64,000 nucleotides of DNA from Bacteroidales bacterium. GTDB taxonomy: Bacteria > Bacteroidota > Bacteroidia > Bacteroidales > P3. The notes beneath the pieces were generated by a model, which did no database searches, was not told where the DNA came from, and saw only the letters and a list, made by a program, of their open reading frames with translations. The first letter of the stretch is position 1; the number at the start of each line of letters is the position of its first letter. The DNA is taken from the NCBI GenBank assembly GCA_017960475.1, contig JAGCZH010000005.1, positions 1 to 64,000 on the forward strand, read 5' to 3'. Shown here in pieces: positions 16,926 to 25,672 of the stretch. Position numbers and translations under genes: made by a program.

Positions 16926-18107
16926 CTACTTAGCACAGATTTCTTTTAAGAAATGATCCCACTGCTGGTTTAACTTTGATTTGATAAATCTATTCTTGTA
17001 GTTCTTTTCTGCCAATAGTCCTAAACGAACAGTCTCGTTTCTGTTGCGCCACAATTCGACAGTTTTACGTTCCAAGTCCTCTACGTCAAGAGGATTGAAA
17101 AGGGATCCTGCCACTTCTCCACTTTCTTTGTCTGTCATTATGTCTGGAAATGCTCCATGATTGGGAGCGATACAACATCGCTGATGTGAAGAGGATTCCA
17201 ATAATACCATCGGAAATCCCTCATAGCATCGACTTGGAATCATTATGAAACTGGAATTACAATAGAAGCGTGCCAAACGATCACTTGTCAAATATCCACA
17301 CAGTTTTATATTCTCGGGAAGGCTTATTGTAGTGTCGTTTCTAATCTCACCAGCCAAACGAAAGTCTATCTCAGGATGACGACGTGCTACTTCTATCAGC
17401 ATGTCGAATCCTTTCTCATAACTCAATCGCCCCACATATCCTACGTATCCAGAACCCCATTTGTCGATTTCCTCATTGGGCTCCTCGGGAGTCACAAATT
17501 TTGTGTAATTGCCGAAAACTCTTATTTTTCTTTCGTCGTAACCAGCTTCAATCAGTTTTTGTTTTTGGAATTGCGTTAGACAGCAATAGTAGTCGACATC
17601 GTTAAAATAAACTTTGCTGATCCGTGCCACTGCGTTACGCAAAGCATATCCTATCGAGCGCATGTGGCTTTTCTCACAATTATATCTCACACAATCTTTT
17701 TCGTTGCCGTTGCGTAAACAATTCTCACAGGGTTTCCCATCTCTAAGAAATAGTCCGGTAGGGCATATCAAGCGATAGTTGTGAACGGTCATCACGACCG
17801 GCACTCCATGTCTTTTGCATATTGGCAATACAGACGGCGAGATGAAAGGGTAGAGGTTGTGTATGTGTACTATGTCTGGTTGGAATGTTTTCAGAGCCTG
17901 TCTCATCATTCTGCGCCCGGAAATACTGAATATGCCAGAAAAGAATCCATGCACTTTGCCCCCAAAAGAGTCTCGAAATCCTTTTGATGTGCGACGCAGG
18001 GTTTCTATCTCGAAGCCTGCACGTCGCCCGTCAGATATCATACTATCCACAACCGCCTCTTCACCGCTATATTTCCCGTAGTCGTTATGAACAATAAGGA
18101 TTCTCAT
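16926..18107 (-). CDS. GT4 family glycosyltransferase with Cys cluster
   Basis: 393 aa, GT-B. The N-terminus MRILIVHNDYGKYSGEEAVVDSM holds the sugar-acceptor loop, and VHIHNLYPFISPSVL near 79 is typical of Glyco_transf_4 domains. Residues 110-145 contain ICPTG, CENC, DC and NC cysteines, a cluster shared with the GT4 encoded at 4.2-5.4 kb. The donor half has GYVGRLSYEKGFDMLIEV near 224 and CYEGFPMVLLESSSH near 299, an E-x7-E variant with Pro replacing the usual Gly-Leu. It is the first glycosyltransferase after the export genes and is 67 bases from the OmpA gene upstream. Confidence 0.86.
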   Translation of the reverse strand: MRILIVHNDYGKYSGEEAVVDSMISDGRRAGFEIETLRRTSKGFRDSFGGKVHGFFSGIFSISGRRMMRQALKTFQPDIVHIHNLYPFISPSVLPICKRHGVPVVMTVHNYRLICPTGLFLRDGKPCENCLRNGNEKDCVRYNCEKSHMRSIGYALRNAVARISKVYFNDVDYYCCLTQFQKQKLIEAGYDERKIRVFGNYTKFVTPEEPNEEIDKWGSGYVGYVGRLSYEKGFDMLIEVARRHPEIDFRLAGEIRNDTTISLPENIKLCGYLTSDRLARFYCNSSFIMIPSRCYEGFPMVLLESSSHQRCCIAPNHGAFPDIMTDKESGEVAGSLFNPLDVEDLERKTVELWRNRNETVRLGLLAEKNYKNRFIKSKLNQQWDHFLKEICAK

Positions 18108-18174
18108 TGCGCTTAATAATACCCGAGCATTAATGAGGATGTCTATTCACCCCACTTTCGTTTGGTCCTAATGT

Positions 18175-19728
18175 TTAATATCTAACTACGCGACCACCTG
18201 CTTGACCACGTGATTTCATCTCTTCGAAAGCATGTAATACTGCAGGGTGCTCCATTATTATGACAGTGGTACGGTTTAAGATATAAGGATCGTAGTTGAG
18301 TATTCCTCCAAGGTATTCTCGTTTTAACTGATCTTTGGGTATGCCATATTCATAGACTAACTTGTTGTAAACAACATCGGCACGGTTTCTGCTCAAGAAA
18401 TCATTGCGTTTTACAGTACCGGTTTTTGAGTCGGCGGAACCATAAAGGATGAATTTGCACTCAGGGAAGGCTTTTATTATTCTAGCCATCTTGACAATCT
18501 TTATCTCTTCTGTAGCGCGAATATCCCATTTGTCTCGTTCGAAGAAGACCATTTCATATGGCAACAATCGTTTGCCCAGTATGTTATCGAGTGTCAGATT
18601 TTGAGGCAGGCTGTTGAATTGGTTTATCAACATCTGTCTCTGGCGCTCCATAGCTTGCTTCTTTTCGATGACTACAGTGCTGTTGATTGTGTCGGATATT
18701 GTCACAAAGATTGTGTCGATTTGCTGAATATAGTCTACATCCTCAACCTGGACGAAGTTGACAAAGCGTGGTATGTTATTAGGGTCGGCGTTATATGGCA
18801 GAACTCCCTTCTCAACATAGTATTTCAAACGGGTATTCTCGCTTCTCATGTTGAAACTATACAATAATCCCACCCGAAAGCTTAAATCCAAATCCGGGCT
18901 CATGAATTCCACTTTCTCAATACGCTCTCGGTCGAAATTACCTTCAATAATTGACAATCGTGCATCGCCCATAATGCTCCAATGTTTGTTGAAATTGTAT
19001 GTGCAGCTGTAGCCTATGTGCCCTTCTGCTGCAAAATTGGTGTTTTTGAGTCTTCCATCCTCCACGGACATACCTATAAAATTGGAGAATTTCTCTGGAT
19101 TATTTTCTGAAACGCCAATTCTAACGTGAAATCCCACATATCCCCAATGATTCCATTTTCTGTCGATAACAACCCTGTCATAGCGTTTGAGATATGAGAA
19201 ATTAAGAACAAAGTCCAATCCACCATAGATATACTTCCATTCTTGGCGGAAAATATTCTCGTTGTCGTCATCAGGCCAGAAATAACCTCCCAACGAGCCA
19301 TTTATAGTGTCTTTGCCTGATATTAGCTGGTCGGAAGATAAACCCCAACAGTGACCATAGTCGGCAGTCATATTGTCACGATATGCAAGATAACTGCTCT
19401 TTGAGACGAATCCTGTAGCGCCGGCAAATCCCAGGTTGGCCTTGATACCCACCATGGGGAAAACCCATCGGCCTAATATGCCTTCCACTTGTGGCGAGAA
19501 ACGATCTAAAAATGGCCCTTTGTTATCCTCAAAACCCATATACATATTCGCTCCGCCGTTTAATCCTAGATACCAGTTGTCAAAAATGTGGGAACGCAAC
19601 CAGCCTACACTGTGCTCTCCACTCTCTCTAGTGGTATCAATGTGAGAACGTTTGTCTTCAAGAACCCGCTGTCCCATAACTGATGTGGCTGTTAGCATCA
19701 GCATGGCTATAACAAATATCTTTTTCAT
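18175..19728 (-). CDS. OmpA-domain outer-membrane protein in capsule operon (paralogue B)
   Basis: 517 aa. Residues 1-19 are a signal peptide ending MGQ. Residues about 40-320 are rich in alternating aromatic/hydrophobic strands (GWLRSHIFDNWYLGLNGG and similar), as expected for an outer-membrane beta-barrel. A 70-residue spacer follows, then an OmpA peptidoglycan-binding domain at about 395-500: FERDKWDI, LYGSADSKTG and NDFLSRNRADVVYNKL, with the Asp and Arg that bind diaminopimelate in relatives. Its neighbour at 19.7-21.2 kb is a paralogue over the whole length. The position between the kinase and the glycosyltransferases suggests a role in polymer export or attachment at the outer membrane, which is inference. 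Confidence 0.83.
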   Translation of the reverse strand: MKKIFVIAMLMLTATSVMGQRVLEDKRSHIDTTRESGEHSVGWLRSHIFDNWYLGLNGGANMYMGFEDNKGPFLDRFSPQVEGILGRWVFPMVGIKANLGFAGATGFVSKSSYLAYRDNMTADYGHCWGLSSDQLISGKDTINGSLGGYFWPDDDNENIFRQEWKYIYGGLDFVLNFSYLKRYDRVVIDRKWNHWGYVGFHVRIGVSENNPEKFSNFIGMSVEDGRLKNTNFAAEGHIGYSCTYNFNKHWSIMGDARLSIIEGNFDRERIEKVEFMSPDLDLSFRVGLLYSFNMRSENTRLKYYVEKGVLPYNADPNNIPRFVNFVQVEDVDYIQQIDTIFVTISDTINSTVVIEKKQAMERQRQMLINQFNSLPQNLTLDNILGKRLLPYEMVFFERDKWDIRATEEIKIVKMARIIKAFPECKFILYGSADSKTGTVKRNDFLSRNRADVVYNKLVYEYGIPKDQLKREYLGGILNYDPYILNRTTVIIMEHPAVLHAFEEMKSRGQAGGRVVRY

Positions 19729-19744
19729 CTTGTTGTGTCTTTGT

Positions 19745-21238
19745 CTATTTTATTTTTACATCCATTCCGCCGGCTTGGCCTTTTTTAACCATTTCCTCAA
19801 AAACTCTTCTTACGTAAGGATGATCCATAAGAATCACAGTACTTCTGTTCAGTTCGAAAGGTGTGTATTCCAAGATACCACCCTTGAACTCTTTGTCAAG
19901 TCGGCTCGGGTCTATTCCATATTCTTCTACAAGCGCATTATAAACAACGTCGGCGCGCACATGGCTAAGGAAATCGTTGCGTTTTGGTGTACCAGTCTTT
20001 GAATCGGCCGAACCGATCAAGATATATTTAGTGTCGGGAAAACGCTCCATGATTTCTGCCATTTTGGCAATTTTCACTGCTTCGCTTGGGAGGATATCCC
20101 ACTTGTCACGCTCAAAGAAAAGCTGCTCGTAGGGGAGAATCAGCCCCAGCATGTTGGTGTCTAAATCTCCTCTTCCGTTGAGAGCATTGATAGCTGCGAT
20201 CCACATGTTAATATTATTATTGAGCCAATTCAATGTGTCGAGCATTCCTTGTGTGGGGATGGAGTCATAGTGTGTGCCAGAAATCATAGTATCGCTCATC
20301 ACAACAAAGTTTGTGTCTTGCATCTTCACATACATAAAGTGGACTACATTGCCCATTTCATTGTCGCTTTGTTCAATAGCTCTGAATTCATTGCGCTCCT
20401 CTGCTGTACGAATGTGGAATTTATAGGTGATACCTATATGTGCATTTAATATTCCGTCGAGTGCGGCTCCTGCTGATTCTATTCCAGGAACCCATTCTCT
20501 GTCGAACAGTCGTTCGATAGCTGAAGCTCTGACATCAGCGAAAATACTCCAATTGCGGTTGAAATTGTATTTACAGACATAACCGACATGAGCCTCGGTA
20601 CGATGGTTTGTGGTATCGGTCTCAGATAGGGCGTACTTAGTATGGACTCCGGCATACAGAATATGATTCCAGTGTCTATCGGGGTTATAATCTTCAGTTC
20701 CTTTGAATATTCCCAAGTCAAGAAAGACATCCCCTCCGAAATAGAAATATTTCCATTTCTGTATTAACAGGTCGTCATTATAGTTCCAATAGTAACCGCC
20801 AAGGGTTCCATGAACGGGGTCGGTTCCGCATTGTCCTGAATAACCATGTTCCAAAATGGCGTTTCTGTTTTGATCGTAATGCTCTTTGGTCAGAAATCCA
20901 TGCGCATATCCATATCCCAATCCGGCTCTGAAACCGAACATCGGGAAAATGCGACGTCCGATATAAAACTCAGCGTTACCGGTAAGGCGGTCTCCAAAAG
21001 GACCTTTTCTGTCATCAGTACCATAGTATAGTTGACCTCCACCTTGAAATTGGAAAAACCATTCGTCAAATAGATGTGAGCGTACCCAACCAATGCCATA
21101 TTTGCCTTTTACGACATTGGTGTCTTCTGCATGATACACTTCTCCTCGTGGGTCGTATTTTCTATTTTTGTTCTGAGCCGAGAGTGTGCCCACTAAGCAT
21201 AACAGCACAAAAATCAATAAAAAATTTCTTTTTATCAT
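19745..21238 (-). CDS. OmpA-domain outer-membrane protein in capsule operon (paralogue A)
   Basis: 497 aa. The signal peptide (residues 1-22) ends LSAQ. A barrel-like region contains IGWVRSHLFDEWFFQFQGG, RRIFPMFGFRAGLGYGYAHGF and KYNFNRNWSIFADVRAS, each with a close counterpart in the downstream paralogue. The C-terminal OmpA domain (about 375-480) has FERDKWDILPSEAVKIAK, LIGSADSKTGTPKRNDFLS and HVRADVVYNALV, keeping the peptidoglycan-contact Asp and Arg. It ends 16 bases before paralogue B starts, and it starts 39 bases after the kinase gene. Two full-length copies rather than one suggest a heteromeric or duplicated partner of the Wza-like export lipoprotein. Confidence 0.83.
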   Translation of the reverse strand: MIKRNFLLIFVLLCLVGTLSAQNKNRKYDPRGEVYHAEDTNVVKGKYGIGWVRSHLFDEWFFQFQGGGQLYYGTDDRKGPFGDRLTGNAEFYIGRRIFPMFGFRAGLGYGYAHGFLTKEHYDQNRNAILEHGYSGQCGTDPVHGTLGGYYWNYNDDLLIQKWKYFYFGGDVFLDLGIFKGTEDYNPDRHWNHILYAGVHTKYALSETDTTNHRTEAHVGYVCKYNFNRNWSIFADVRASAIERLFDREWVPGIESAGAALDGILNAHIGITYKFHIRTAEERNEFRAIEQSDNEMGNVVHFMYVKMQDTNFVVMSDTMISGTHYDSIPTQGMLDTLNWLNNNINMWIAAINALNGRGDLDTNMLGLILPYEQLFFERDKWDILPSEAVKIAKMAEIMERFPDTKYILIGSADSKTGTPKRNDFLSHVRADVVYNALVEEYGIDPSRLDKEFKGGILEYTPFELNRSTVILMDHPYVRRVFEEMVKKGQAGGMDVKIK

Positions 21239-21277
21239 CGTTTATTATGTGATTATTTTGTTTCTTTGAATGTTTTT

Positions 21278-23689
21278 TCACGCCTCATTGCTATCATCTT
21301 TGGCGTCATTGTTGTTATCGCTTTCACCATCACCATAGCCGTAACCGTAACCATAACCATAGCCGTAACCATAGCCGTAACCATAGCCGTAGCCATAACC
21401 GTAGCCGCCATAGCCATAGCTGTGTTTGCGTATTTTGTAGTTGTTGAGGATGATGCTCATATTTTTGAGTTTCTTTGTTTGGTAGAATTCCTCAAGTTCC
21501 ATCAAAATTCTTCGGTCGGAGGTTTTTTCTTTTATAACAAAGAATGTGGCGTCTACCAGACGGTTCACAATAGTTGCGTCAGCAACAATATCGATAGGCA
21601 CGCTATCTATGATAATGAAGTCGTATTTTTTTCTTGCCCAATCCACGAGTTCGTCGAAACGATGACTCATTAATAGTTCTGCAGGGTTTGGAGGTATTGG
21701 ACCATTGTGAAGCACATCGAGATCTGAATATATCTTATCGCCCTCAATCAGCTCTTCGACGTTGTCATCCTTATTGGCGAGGAAAGTCGTCAAGCCATGT
21801 TTGAATTTCTCTTTTTGTCCATGCCAAGACTCGCGTTTGCGAATATCCGCATTGATCAAAAGCACCTTTTCGCCTGCGTATGCGAATGAGAGGGCTATGT
21901 TGTATGCCACCAAACTCTTTCCGTCGCCCGACATTGTTGATGTCAGCATCATCACTTTGCCGCCCTCAACATCTCCGTTCATAAACTGTATGTTGTTGCG
22001 AAGTATTCGGAAGGTCTCATTGAATCGGTCTTTACCACTCTTGGTAATAATGCGGGAGCCTTCGCCTTCAACCATTGGTATGATTCCGGCGACAGGTATA
22101 GAACAATATGCCTCGACATCTTTTTTGCTTCTGATACGAACATCAAGCCACTTGATTAGCATTATCACACCGACAGGCAGTAGTAAGGCGATGATAAAGG
22201 CAAGTGTATATGTCTTTGAGGGTACAGGTGCTACTTTGCCACCGGCAGCATAGTCTATGACACGTGTGTCGGCGTCGGTGATGGTCATCTTCAACGCATT
22301 CTCCTCACGCTTGTTTAGCAGATAGAGGAACAGCTGTTCTTTGATTGACTGCTGTCGAACAAACGTCTGCATTTCTCGACGCTGAGTGGGCACCATGTTG
22401 ATTGCGTTTGTTGTGCGCAATTCTTGGTTACGGTATTCGCGGATACGAATCTGCAGTGACTGAATGTAGTTGTCTATTGAGCGTATGATGGTAGAACGCA
22501 TTGTCTGCATCTGAGCCTCTGCGTCGGCGACCAAAGGGCTGCTGCTGCTGGAGTTGGCAATAAGCAACTGACGTTCTCGAACACGTTTGTTATATTCATC
22601 AATCATGGCGTTAACGCCACCGTCGCCAATATTGATATTGGGCAGCATGCTGTAGGGTTCCGACTCGCGCACTTTGTTCTGTAGGTCGCGAGCTATGCGC
22701 GCAGCAACCTCCTCATCAACCAGCGACTGTGTATATTGGGTCCGGCTGTTGATATTGCTACCCATCTCTGTGTTCATATCACTGATGTTGTGGGAACGCA
22801 TATATTGTTCCAAATCGCCCTCGACGTCAGAAAGCTCAACACTGATGACATTGAGGCGCTCTTCTATAAAGCGAGCCGTGTTTTCCGCTACTCGGTTTTT
22901 GTATTCTACAGTGTGACGGTTGTACGACTCTATCCATAAGTTGATGATGTCAATGCCTCTCTTTAGATTTATTTCGTTCATGAACAAACGTATGTTGCCG
23001 GCATCTTCATCCACTATCATTGCACCCATACGTCCCATATAGTATGCTGTCGCCTCGCTAAGGGGACAATAGTGGATTTCGAGTTTCTCTCGCTCTATGT
23101 TGGCATATCCGCTGCGCTTGTTAATAACCACAACGCCACGCGTGGTGACGAGGGTGTCACCATATTTCGCTTTCCATTCCATTGACTCGGCGCCTTTGTC
23201 TTTTTCAATAGTGGTTAGTGTGTAGTCATCGTGGCGACACTCGATATCGAAATTGCATGCAGGATATCCATTGTCGATAAAGTGAGCCTCTATCGGCGAT
23301 TTATCGTACAGGTCTTCATCCAGAAACAGATGGGGACGTATATATGTCACGGTCAGGTTGAGCTCTTCGATAACATCCTGCACCACTTGATGGGACATGA
23401 AGAAATGTATTTCTTTCTCGGCTGTGCTGGGCGAGCGGAATTGTTTCATCACGTCCTGGTTTATCTGAGTCGTGGGTGAGTTTATCTGCATTGTCGCCGA
23501 TACAGAATAAAGATCGGGACTCATCTTCAGATATAGCCATGCACATATGAAGCAGATTATCATCGATACAACAATCCAGTACCACGCTGACATGAACAGC
23601 TCGATGATGTTATGGATAATAAACCTGTTGGTGTTTTTTCTTACTACACCAGCCCCTGCATTATTCTCGGTTTTTGCCTGGTCAATCAT
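21278..23689 (-). CDS. Wzc-like polysaccharide co-polymerase/tyrosine autokinase
   Basis: 803 aa inner-membrane protein. There is a TM at about 36-56, a periplasmic Wzz/coiled-coil region to about 490 with a GNVR-like segment, a second TM at about 500-520, then a cytoplasmic BY-kinase domain. Walker A is SGDGKS (587-592), Walker A' is LLINADIRK (610-618) with Asn613 where Asp is usual, and Walker B is FIIIDSVP (D695). Residues 758-786 are a Tyr-Gly repeat with 14 YG units and then an acidic Asn/Asp tail. In Wzc the tyrosine tail is autophosphorylated and cycling of this controls chain length and export. The DNA of the tail is a hexanucleotide-like repeat prone to length change. Confidence 0.92.
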   Translation of the reverse strand: MIDQAKTENNAGAGVVRKNTNRFIIHNIIELFMSAWYWIVVSMIICFICAWLYLKMSPDLYSVSATMQINSPTTQINQDVMKQFRSPSTAEKEIHFFMSHQVVQDVIEELNLTVTYIRPHLFLDEDLYDKSPIEAHFIDNGYPACNFDIECRHDDYTLTTIEKDKGAESMEWKAKYGDTLVTTRGVVVINKRSGYANIEREKLEIHYCPLSEATAYYMGRMGAMIVDEDAGNIRLFMNEINLKRGIDIINLWIESYNRHTVEYKNRVAENTARFIEERLNVISVELSDVEGDLEQYMRSHNISDMNTEMGSNINSRTQYTQSLVDEEVAARIARDLQNKVRESEPYSMLPNINIGDGGVNAMIDEYNKRVRERQLLIANSSSSSPLVADAEAQMQTMRSTIIRSIDNYIQSLQIRIREYRNQELRTTNAINMVPTQRREMQTFVRQQSIKEQLFLYLLNKREENALKMTITDADTRVIDYAAGGKVAPVPSKTYTLAFIIALLLPVGVIMLIKWLDVRIRSKKDVEAYCSIPVAGIIPMVEGEGSRIITKSGKDRFNETFRILRNNIQFMNGDVEGGKVMMLTSTMSGDGKSLVAYNIALSFAYAGEKVLLINADIRKRESWHGQKEKFKHGLTTFLANKDDNVEELIEGDKIYSDLDVLHNGPIPPNPAELLMSHRFDELVDWARKKYDFIIIDSVPIDIVADATIVNRLVDATFFVIKEKTSDRRILMELEEFYQTKKLKNMSIILNNYKIRKHSYGYGGYGYGYGYGYGYGYGYGYGYGYGYGDGESDNNNDAKDDSNEA
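21332..21418 (-). repeat. Hexanucleotide-type repeat encoding the Tyr-Gly tail of the kinase
   Basis: Read on the minus strand this tract is a run of TAY-GGY codon pairs, two before a single extra Gly codon and twelve after it. Tyr and Gly codons are mixed (TAT/TAC, GGC/GGT), so the run is a near-repeat, not a perfect one, with short 12-base sub-repeats TAC-GGC-TAT-GGT. Unequal recombination or slippage in multiples of six bases would change tyrosine number without a frameshift. Confidence 0.9.
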
Positions 23690-23756
23690 GATTTAAAAGT
23701 TTTCAATCAAATAGTTGAGAGAGAATCAACAATTATAAACACTAGTTTCGTTTCCA

Positions 23757-24560
23757 CTATTGGTTTTTCTTCACAAAAAATGTCGCCACCAATGTCACCA
23801 CGCTTATTGCTGAGGTGACAATAGAAACTCTGCCGAGCCAAAAATCCACAATTTTGTTGCTGTTGCGGATTGTTGTCTGTGATGGCCATACATAAACAAT
23901 ATCGTTCTGCTGTAGATAGTAATATGGCGAATAGAAAATGTCTTTGGTCAACAGGCTGACATAATCTGAGTTTAGCAATCCGTTCACTTCCCTCATGACC
24001 AAAATTTTGTCCCTGCGTATTGCCATACCTCCCATCGAGGAGTTGCTTGCGACCAAATTGGCTTTGGCCACGAGGTCGAAAATGGTGGCTCTTCCATCGG
24101 GAAACTCATAGACACCTGTGGCATTTTCTCCTATCACGGTAACCTTGAAGTTCTCAATCTTTACATTCACAGTGGCACCTGTTGCCAATCCGGCTTCCTC
24201 GATTTTCTTCGATATCATTTTCTCGGCCTCGGTGCATGTAAGTCCCTCCACTTTTATTGTGTCGAGCAATGGGAAATTGATGTATCCGTCGCTGTTGACC
24301 ATATAGTTCGTCAACGACTCGCCGCCTTCCAGTGAGTTTATTTTGTTGTTGAACATTTCCGCCAGCATGGGTAGTTTGTGTGTCACAACTATTCGAAGGT
24401 CGTCGCCTCGCTTGATCTTCAGTTCTTGGAAATCTTGCATTCTGTATCGTTGATCAACATCAAGATCGTTAAGCAATACAAACTCTTCGGTTGTTCCGCA
24501 CGACACAGCCATGGCGGCAAGAATAATCGACAAGACAAATGTTCTAATTTTTGGAAACAT
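23757..24560 (-). CDS. Wza-like polysaccharide export outer-membrane lipoprotein
   Basis: 267 aa. The signal peptide ends in the lipobox AVSC, so Cys21 is lipidated. Residues about 40-140 form the polysaccharide biosynthesis/export domain (KIKRGDDLRIVVTHKLP, then NSDGYINFPLLDTIKVEGLT). An SLBB-like domain follows at about 142-225 (VKIENFKVTVIGENATGVYEF). The C-terminus has a single hydrophobic segment (SIVTSAISVVTLVATFF) that would sit in the outer membrane, as in short Bacteroidota Wza relatives. It forms the outer-membrane translocation pore for the capsule polymer with the Wzc-like kinase encoded 67 bases downstream. Confidence 0.88.
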   Translation of the reverse strand: MFPKIRTFVLSIILAAMAVSCGTTEEFVLLNDLDVDQRYRMQDFQELKIKRGDDLRIVVTHKLPMLAEMFNNKINSLEGGESLTNYMVNSDGYINFPLLDTIKVEGLTCTEAEKMISKKIEEAGLATGATVNVKIENFKVTVIGENATGVYEFPDGRATIFDLVAKANLVASNSSMGGMAIRRDKILVMREVNGLLNSDYVSLLTKDIFYSPYYYLQQNDIVYVWPSQTTIRNSNKIVDFWLGRVSIVTSAISVVTLVATFFVKKNQ

Positions 24561-24637
24561 GACGTTTTGATTATTTTAAACGGTTCTTAAACGTTAGGTG
24601 TTTTTTATGAAATATTGAAATGATGCATGGTCGACAG

Positions 24638-25372
24638 TTATACCACCTCAATTTTCTTGTGGTGTTTTGCTGTCCATAAAAGGAACTTCGGTGTAGAGAT
24701 AAAGGTGCGACGCCACACTTTTGTCGGCTCCATAAACAATCGCGCCAACCATTCCATCTTCATTTTTATCATCCAACGAGGTCCGCGAGTCTTTGTGCCG
24801 GCATAATACTCGAAGGCAGCCCCTATAGAGGAGGCTAATTTCACTCCTTTCAACTCGTTTCTGTAACGCTGCAGCCATTTCTCTTGTTTGGGCGCTGTCA
24901 TTGAAATATACAATACATCAGGGGAAAATTCATTGATGTCGTCAATAATCTTACGGCTCTCTTCCTCAGGTAGTTCATTGCAATATGATGGGGAATGAGT
25001 ACGCACTTTCACGTTGGGAGCTTCTTTGCTTAAACGCTCTTCAATCTTCTTCAGCACCTTCTCGCTGCTTCCCATGTAATACACTTTACCACCATGAAGT
25101 TTGAGTTGTTCTAGAATGAAAGAGTGAAAATCGTATCCTGCTATTTTGTCTATACGTTTTTTCTCATACCAACGTACAACCATACCAATTCCAACCCCGT
25201 CGGGCAACAGATAGTCGCTCATCTCTAAAGCATTTCTCATGCGCTCGTCTTTGAGAGCAACAACAAAGGAATGTGGATTAAGGCAGTTGACGATCGTCAT
25301 CGTCTCGTTCTGAGTGTCTATCTTGATTTCCGATAGGTTGTCAATCAAGACATAGTTGAAAAATCGTGTCAT
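24638..25372 (-). CDS. GT26 glycosyltransferase (WecG/TagA/CpsF family)
   Basis: 244 aa. The family motifs are LLPDGVGIGMVVRW near residue 56, VYYMGSSEKVLKKI near 95, the TAPKQEKWLQRYR motif near 157 (PKQE is nearly invariant), and IGAAFEYYAG followed by RGPRWMIKMKMEWLARL near 181-205. In E. coli and Bacillus these enzymes add N-acetylmannosaminuronate, N-acetylmannosamine or a glucuronate-type sugar to undecaprenyl-PP-GlcNAc, the second step of repeat-unit synthesis. It is the first gene of the capsule operon. Start: ATG at 25372-25370. About 250 bases of leader separate it from the nearest promoter-like sequence. Confidence 0.88.
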   Translation of the reverse strand: MTRFFNYVLIDNLSEIKIDTQNETMTIVNCLNPHSFVVALKDERMRNALEMSDYLLPDGVGIGMVVRWYEKKRIDKIAGYDFHSFILEQLKLHGGKVYYMGSSEKVLKKIEERLSKEAPNVKVRTHSPSYCNELPEEESRKIIDDINEFSPDVLYISMTAPKQEKWLQRYRNELKGVKLASSIGAAFEYYAGTKTRGPRWMIKMKMEWLARLFMEPTKVWRRTFISTPKFLLWTAKHHKKIEVV

Positions 25373-25501
25373 TATGAGTGTAAAAAAAACTTTATTTTAA
25401 ATAAAATGCATACTTACGCCACGGTCACTCCCATGAAAGAATGAACCAACCCCTAGCTTTAATTCTATGGGCATTTTTTTGTGTGTCATTGCATGTCATT
25501 G

Positions 25502-25545
25502 CTTGTTTTTACTGGTTATTTCAATGCAAAAACAAGTTTTTTTTT
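25502..25545 (+). terminator. Hairpin with T-tract in capsule-cvpA intergenic region
   Basis: CTTGTTTTT (25502-25510) pairs perfectly with AAAAACAAG (25528-25536) across a 17-base loop and is followed by nine T residues on the plus strand. This is the form of a weak AT-rich intrinsic terminator for plus-strand transcription. No gene upstream on plus would need it, so it might insulate cvpA or stop a short transcript. Confidence 0.4.
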
Positions 25546-25625
25546 ATCAATAAAATATATATAATTATATATAGTGTATTGATTTATAAATTGTCATGCA
25601 AATGCTTTCACATGCGTATATCATA

Positions 25626-25633
25626 CAAATATA
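25626..25633 (-). promoter_or_regulatory. Putative -7 element for capsule operon
   Basis: Minus-strand TATATTTG fits the Bacteroidota TAnnTTTG consensus. No clear -33 TTTG is present at the expected distance. If used, it leaves a leader of about 245 bases before the GT26 gene. Confidence 0.4.
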
Positions 25634-25664
25634 CAATTTTTCTTTAAATGGAGAATATTTTTTG

Positions 25665-25672
25665 TATTTTTG
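25665..25672 (+). promoter_or_regulatory. Putative -7 element for cvpA
   Basis: TATTTTTG fits TAnnTTTG and ends 21 bases before the chosen cvpA ATG. A longer reading frame starting at TTG 25670 would begin inside this element, which is why the ATG at 25694 is preferred. Confidence 0.6.

Noticed and set aside
21266-21673. 135-codon plus-strand frame with a striking run of hydrophobic Val/Ile/Thr/Ala residues
   Set aside because: It is the complementary reading of the Tyr-Gly repeat in the kinase gene; the pattern comes from the codons on the other strand and there is no promoter.
25441-25647. 68-codon plus-strand frame in the regulatory gap next to cvpA
   Set aside because: AT-rich, Ile/Phe/Lys-rich composition, spans the hairpin and no relative known; most likely chance.
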